6,947 bases of DNA from Planctomycetaceae bacterium (lineage in GTDB: Bacteria > Planctomycetota > Planctomycetia > Pirellulales > Thermoguttaceae), in contig JAITQJ010000350.1 in the NCBI GenBank assembly GCA_031288955.1, positions 1 through 6,947 on the forward strand, read 5' to 3'. Positions 5,782-6,947 of the stretch are shown here, piece after piece. The notes below the pieces were generated by a model. It made no database searches. It had not been told where the DNA came from and saw nothing but the letters and a program-made list of their open reading frames with translations. Numbering within the stretch: position 1 is the stretch's first letter; every line of letters begins with the position of its first letter. Made by a program: the position numbers and the translations under genes.

Positions 5782-5836
5782 TACCAACAATACCAACAAT
5801 ACCAATACCGGTAATACCGGTACCGGTAGCACCGGT
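5782..5836. repeat. TACC-based tandem repeat and ACCGGT palindrome cluster at the convergent gene junction
   Basis: The spacer between the stops of rpiB and the methyltransferase is almost entirely repeats. TACCAACAA occurs twice in tandem (5782-5799), then TACCAA, TACCGGTAA and TACCGG units follow. ACCGGT, itself a palindrome, occurs at 5807-5812, 5816-5821, 5822-5827 and 5831-5836. The two central copies make the perfect 14-bp palindrome TACCGGTACCGGTA, and the outer pair can add a second stem around a 3x3 internal loop. The last copy overlaps the methyltransferase stop codon. The symmetry would let it act in both directions as a terminator or boundary, but there is no T run, so intrinsic termination is uncertain. 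Confidence 0.75.
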
Positions 5837-6846
5837 TATTTGCGGACGGCAGCGACGACAGCGGACATTGTTTCGGCAGGAACGGCTAGTTCTACGTTGC
5901 TGAAACCGGCGGACTCTAAACCGCTGCGGACTTCGTCAAAAGTGTAAACCTGACCGTGCGGTGTTTCGACCAGCATATCGACACCAAAAAAAGCCCCCGC
6001 CTTTGGCTGCGTCCGGTCGGAGTGCATAATGAAGTCCCGAACGGCAACTTTACCGCCGGGGTTTAGTGCCTGATACGTCTTTTGATACAAAATCCGGCAC
6101 TCCGCCGAGTCAAACTGATGAATGATGGCACTAATCCAGGCGAAATCAAAACCGGTCGGAAAATCGTTTTTCAAAATATCGCCTTCGGCAAACTGAACAC
6201 GTTGCTCATATTCCGAAGCGGTAAACCGTTTTCGGGCGGCGGCGATTCCCACCGGCAAGTCAAATATCGTTACCGCGGATTTCGGCAGCGCATTGAGAAA
6301 AGCCTGTGTGTACGTTCCCGATGCCCCGCCGATGTCGAGCAGTTTTTGAAACGATAATAAACCGGCACTGCGCAGCGACTCCAGCACGTCGCCGGCGATG
6401 TGCTGTGCAACCGAATTCATTGCCCAGATAAACGAATTGCGGTCTTCGGCAGCCCCTAAAATGCTTGGTTCTGTTTTCGGCGGTGTTCCTGTTTTAACGG
6501 CTTCGGAAAGCCGTGTCCAAGCCCGCTGAACGCAAGCCCTGTGCCGAATCATCGGAATATATGTTACCGGACTGCGGCGGTCGAGATAGTCCTGAAAATC
6601 ATCGGCAACGCTGTACGCATCGTCCTTTTTCACGAGATAACCGGCGGCGGCGAGGGCATCTAAAAGACAAGCCGTTCCCCGCAAATCGGTACTGATGATT
6701 TGCGACAATTCGCCGGCGGTCAAGCGGTTGCTGTGCTGGAGCAGAACGGTGAAAACATCAAGTTCTGCACCGGCAGCGAGCAGCGATGCTTCCTGATAAA
6801 CGGCGGCGGTTGCTTCGAGACGTGCTAAAATATCCGGCTTCGGCAT
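5836..6846 (-). CDS. SAM-dependent O-methyltransferase (PF00891-like) with N-terminal dimerisation domain
   Basis: A 336-residue two-part protein. Residues 1-90 look like the winged-helix dimerisation domain of small-molecule O-methyltransferases (AAGAELDVFTVL; LSQIISTDLRGTACLLDALAAAGYL). The Rossmann SAM domain follows: LLDIGGASGTY (169-179, motif I), TIFDLP (193-198), EGDILKNDFP, the IIHQFD stretch with the His at the usual catalytic-base position, and LNPGGKVAVRDFIM. Known for the family: transfer of a methyl group from SAM to a hydroxyl on a small aromatic or isoprenoid-type metabolite. The substrate here cannot be told; relatives act on phenolics, bacteriochlorophyll and carotenoid precursors. 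The start is fixed by GGGAGG six bases upstream of the ATG, the only strong ribosome site in the window. It stands alone, convergent to rpiB. Confidence 0.87.
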   Translation of the reverse strand: MPKPDILARLEATAAVYQEASLLAAGAELDVFTVLLQHSNRLTAGELSQIISTDLRGTACLLDALAAAGYLVKKDDAYSVADDFQDYLDRRSPVTYIPMIRHRACVQRAWTRLSEAVKTGTPPKTEPSILGAAEDRNSFIWAMNSVAQHIAGDVLESLRSAGLLSFQKLLDIGGASGTYTQAFLNALPKSAVTIFDLPVGIAAARKRFTASEYEQRVQFAEGDILKNDFPTGFDFAWISAIIHQFDSAECRILYQKTYQALNPGGKVAVRDFIMHSDRTQPKAGAFFGVDMLVETPHGQVYTFDEVRSGLESAGFSNVELAVPAETMSAVVAAVRK

Positions 6847-6852
6847 CAGTGT

Positions 6853-6858
6853 CCTCCC
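6853..6858 (-). promoter_or_regulatory. Strong Shine-Dalgarno site of the methyltransferase
   Basis: GGGAGG on the minus strand ends six bases before the ATG at 6846, an ideal spacing. It fixes the start codon and contrasts with the other genes here, which have weak or no such site. Confidence 0.8.
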
Positions 6859-6869
6859 GAATTGAGCGT

Positions 6870-6896
6870 AATGAACGTTTAGCGATAGTGTTCATT
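6870..6896. promoter_or_regulatory. Inverted repeat over the methyltransferase start site, candidate operator
   Basis: AATGAAC (6870-6876) and GTTCATT (6890-6896) are perfect 7-bp inverted copies separated by 13 bases, so their centres are 20 bp apart, about two helical turns. The right arm overlaps the predicted -10 box and the transcription start falls between the arms, the usual place for a dimeric repressor. Functional role is inferred. Confidence 0.4.
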
Positions 6897-6922
6897 TTAC
6901 AAACCGGCTGGGTCAATGACAA
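6894..6922 (-). promoter_or_regulatory. Predicted promoter for the methyltransferase
   Basis: On the minus strand TTGTCA (6917-6922) and TAAAAT (6894-6899) are 17 bases apart, each matching consensus at five of six positions. The start site would be near 6887, giving a leader of about 40 bases that includes the Shine-Dalgarno site. Confidence 0.55.
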
Positions 6923-6947
6923 GTCCCGTTGTGCGTTATCGGTCAAA

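Noticed and set aside
6758..6946. 62-codon minus-strand frame at the right edge
   Set aside because: It overlaps the methyltransferase start in a different frame, shows no family motifs and runs across the promoter and Shine-Dalgarno of the real gene.

Overview
The window reads as a bacterial chromosomal segment of moderate GC with eight protein genes, no RNA genes, no CRISPR array and no recognisable mobile element. The gene set (stand-alone MvhD/FlpD-type iron-sulfur subunit, CxxC-type DUF89 protein, long PPi-type phosphofructokinase, RpiB) together with start regions that mostly lack Shine-Dalgarno sequences suggests an anaerobic or gut-type bacterium, possibly Planctomycetota. That placement is an impression from family resemblance, not a proof.

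Layout. Positions 1-3649 hold five genes, all on the minus strand. In transcription order they are an alpha/beta hydrolase (3649-2795), an MvhD/FlpD-like [2Fe-2S] subunit (2761-2348), fabG (2209-1463), maf (1463-870) and a DUF89 damage-control phosphatase (from 739, running off the left edge). The DUF89 gene has no stop codon inside the window and is easily missed. fabG and maf overlap by one base (TAATG). Good promoter matches sit before the hydrolase, before fabG (two) and before the DUF89 gene, so the run is probably several nested transcription units.

At 3650-3801 is a divergent promoter region whose two predicted -35 boxes are one base apart. From there two plus-strand genes follow: pfp (3802-5175), a 6-phosphofructokinase with the active-site signature of the PPi-dependent class, and rpiB (5302-5775), ribose-5-phosphate isomerase B. 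Together they link glycolysis with the pentose phosphate pathway. A minus-strand O-methyltransferase (6846-5836) converges on rpiB. It has its own promoter, the only strong Shine-Dalgarno sequence in the window and a possible operator.

The most unusual content is in the spacers around pfp and rpiB. The pfp leader carries three copies of a 12-bp repeat, and the third copy contains the start codon. The pfp-rpiB spacer holds related AT-rich words and a 13-bp inverted repeat. The rpiB/methyltransferase junction is a TACC-based tandem repeat ending in four ACCGGT palindromes. I see no convincing new multi-gene system. The best leads are this short-repeat family, the orphan MvhD-like gene and the Maf/DUF89 metabolite-repair neighbourhood. 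No gene-free stretch exceeds 300 bases; the longest is the 152-bp divergent spacer.
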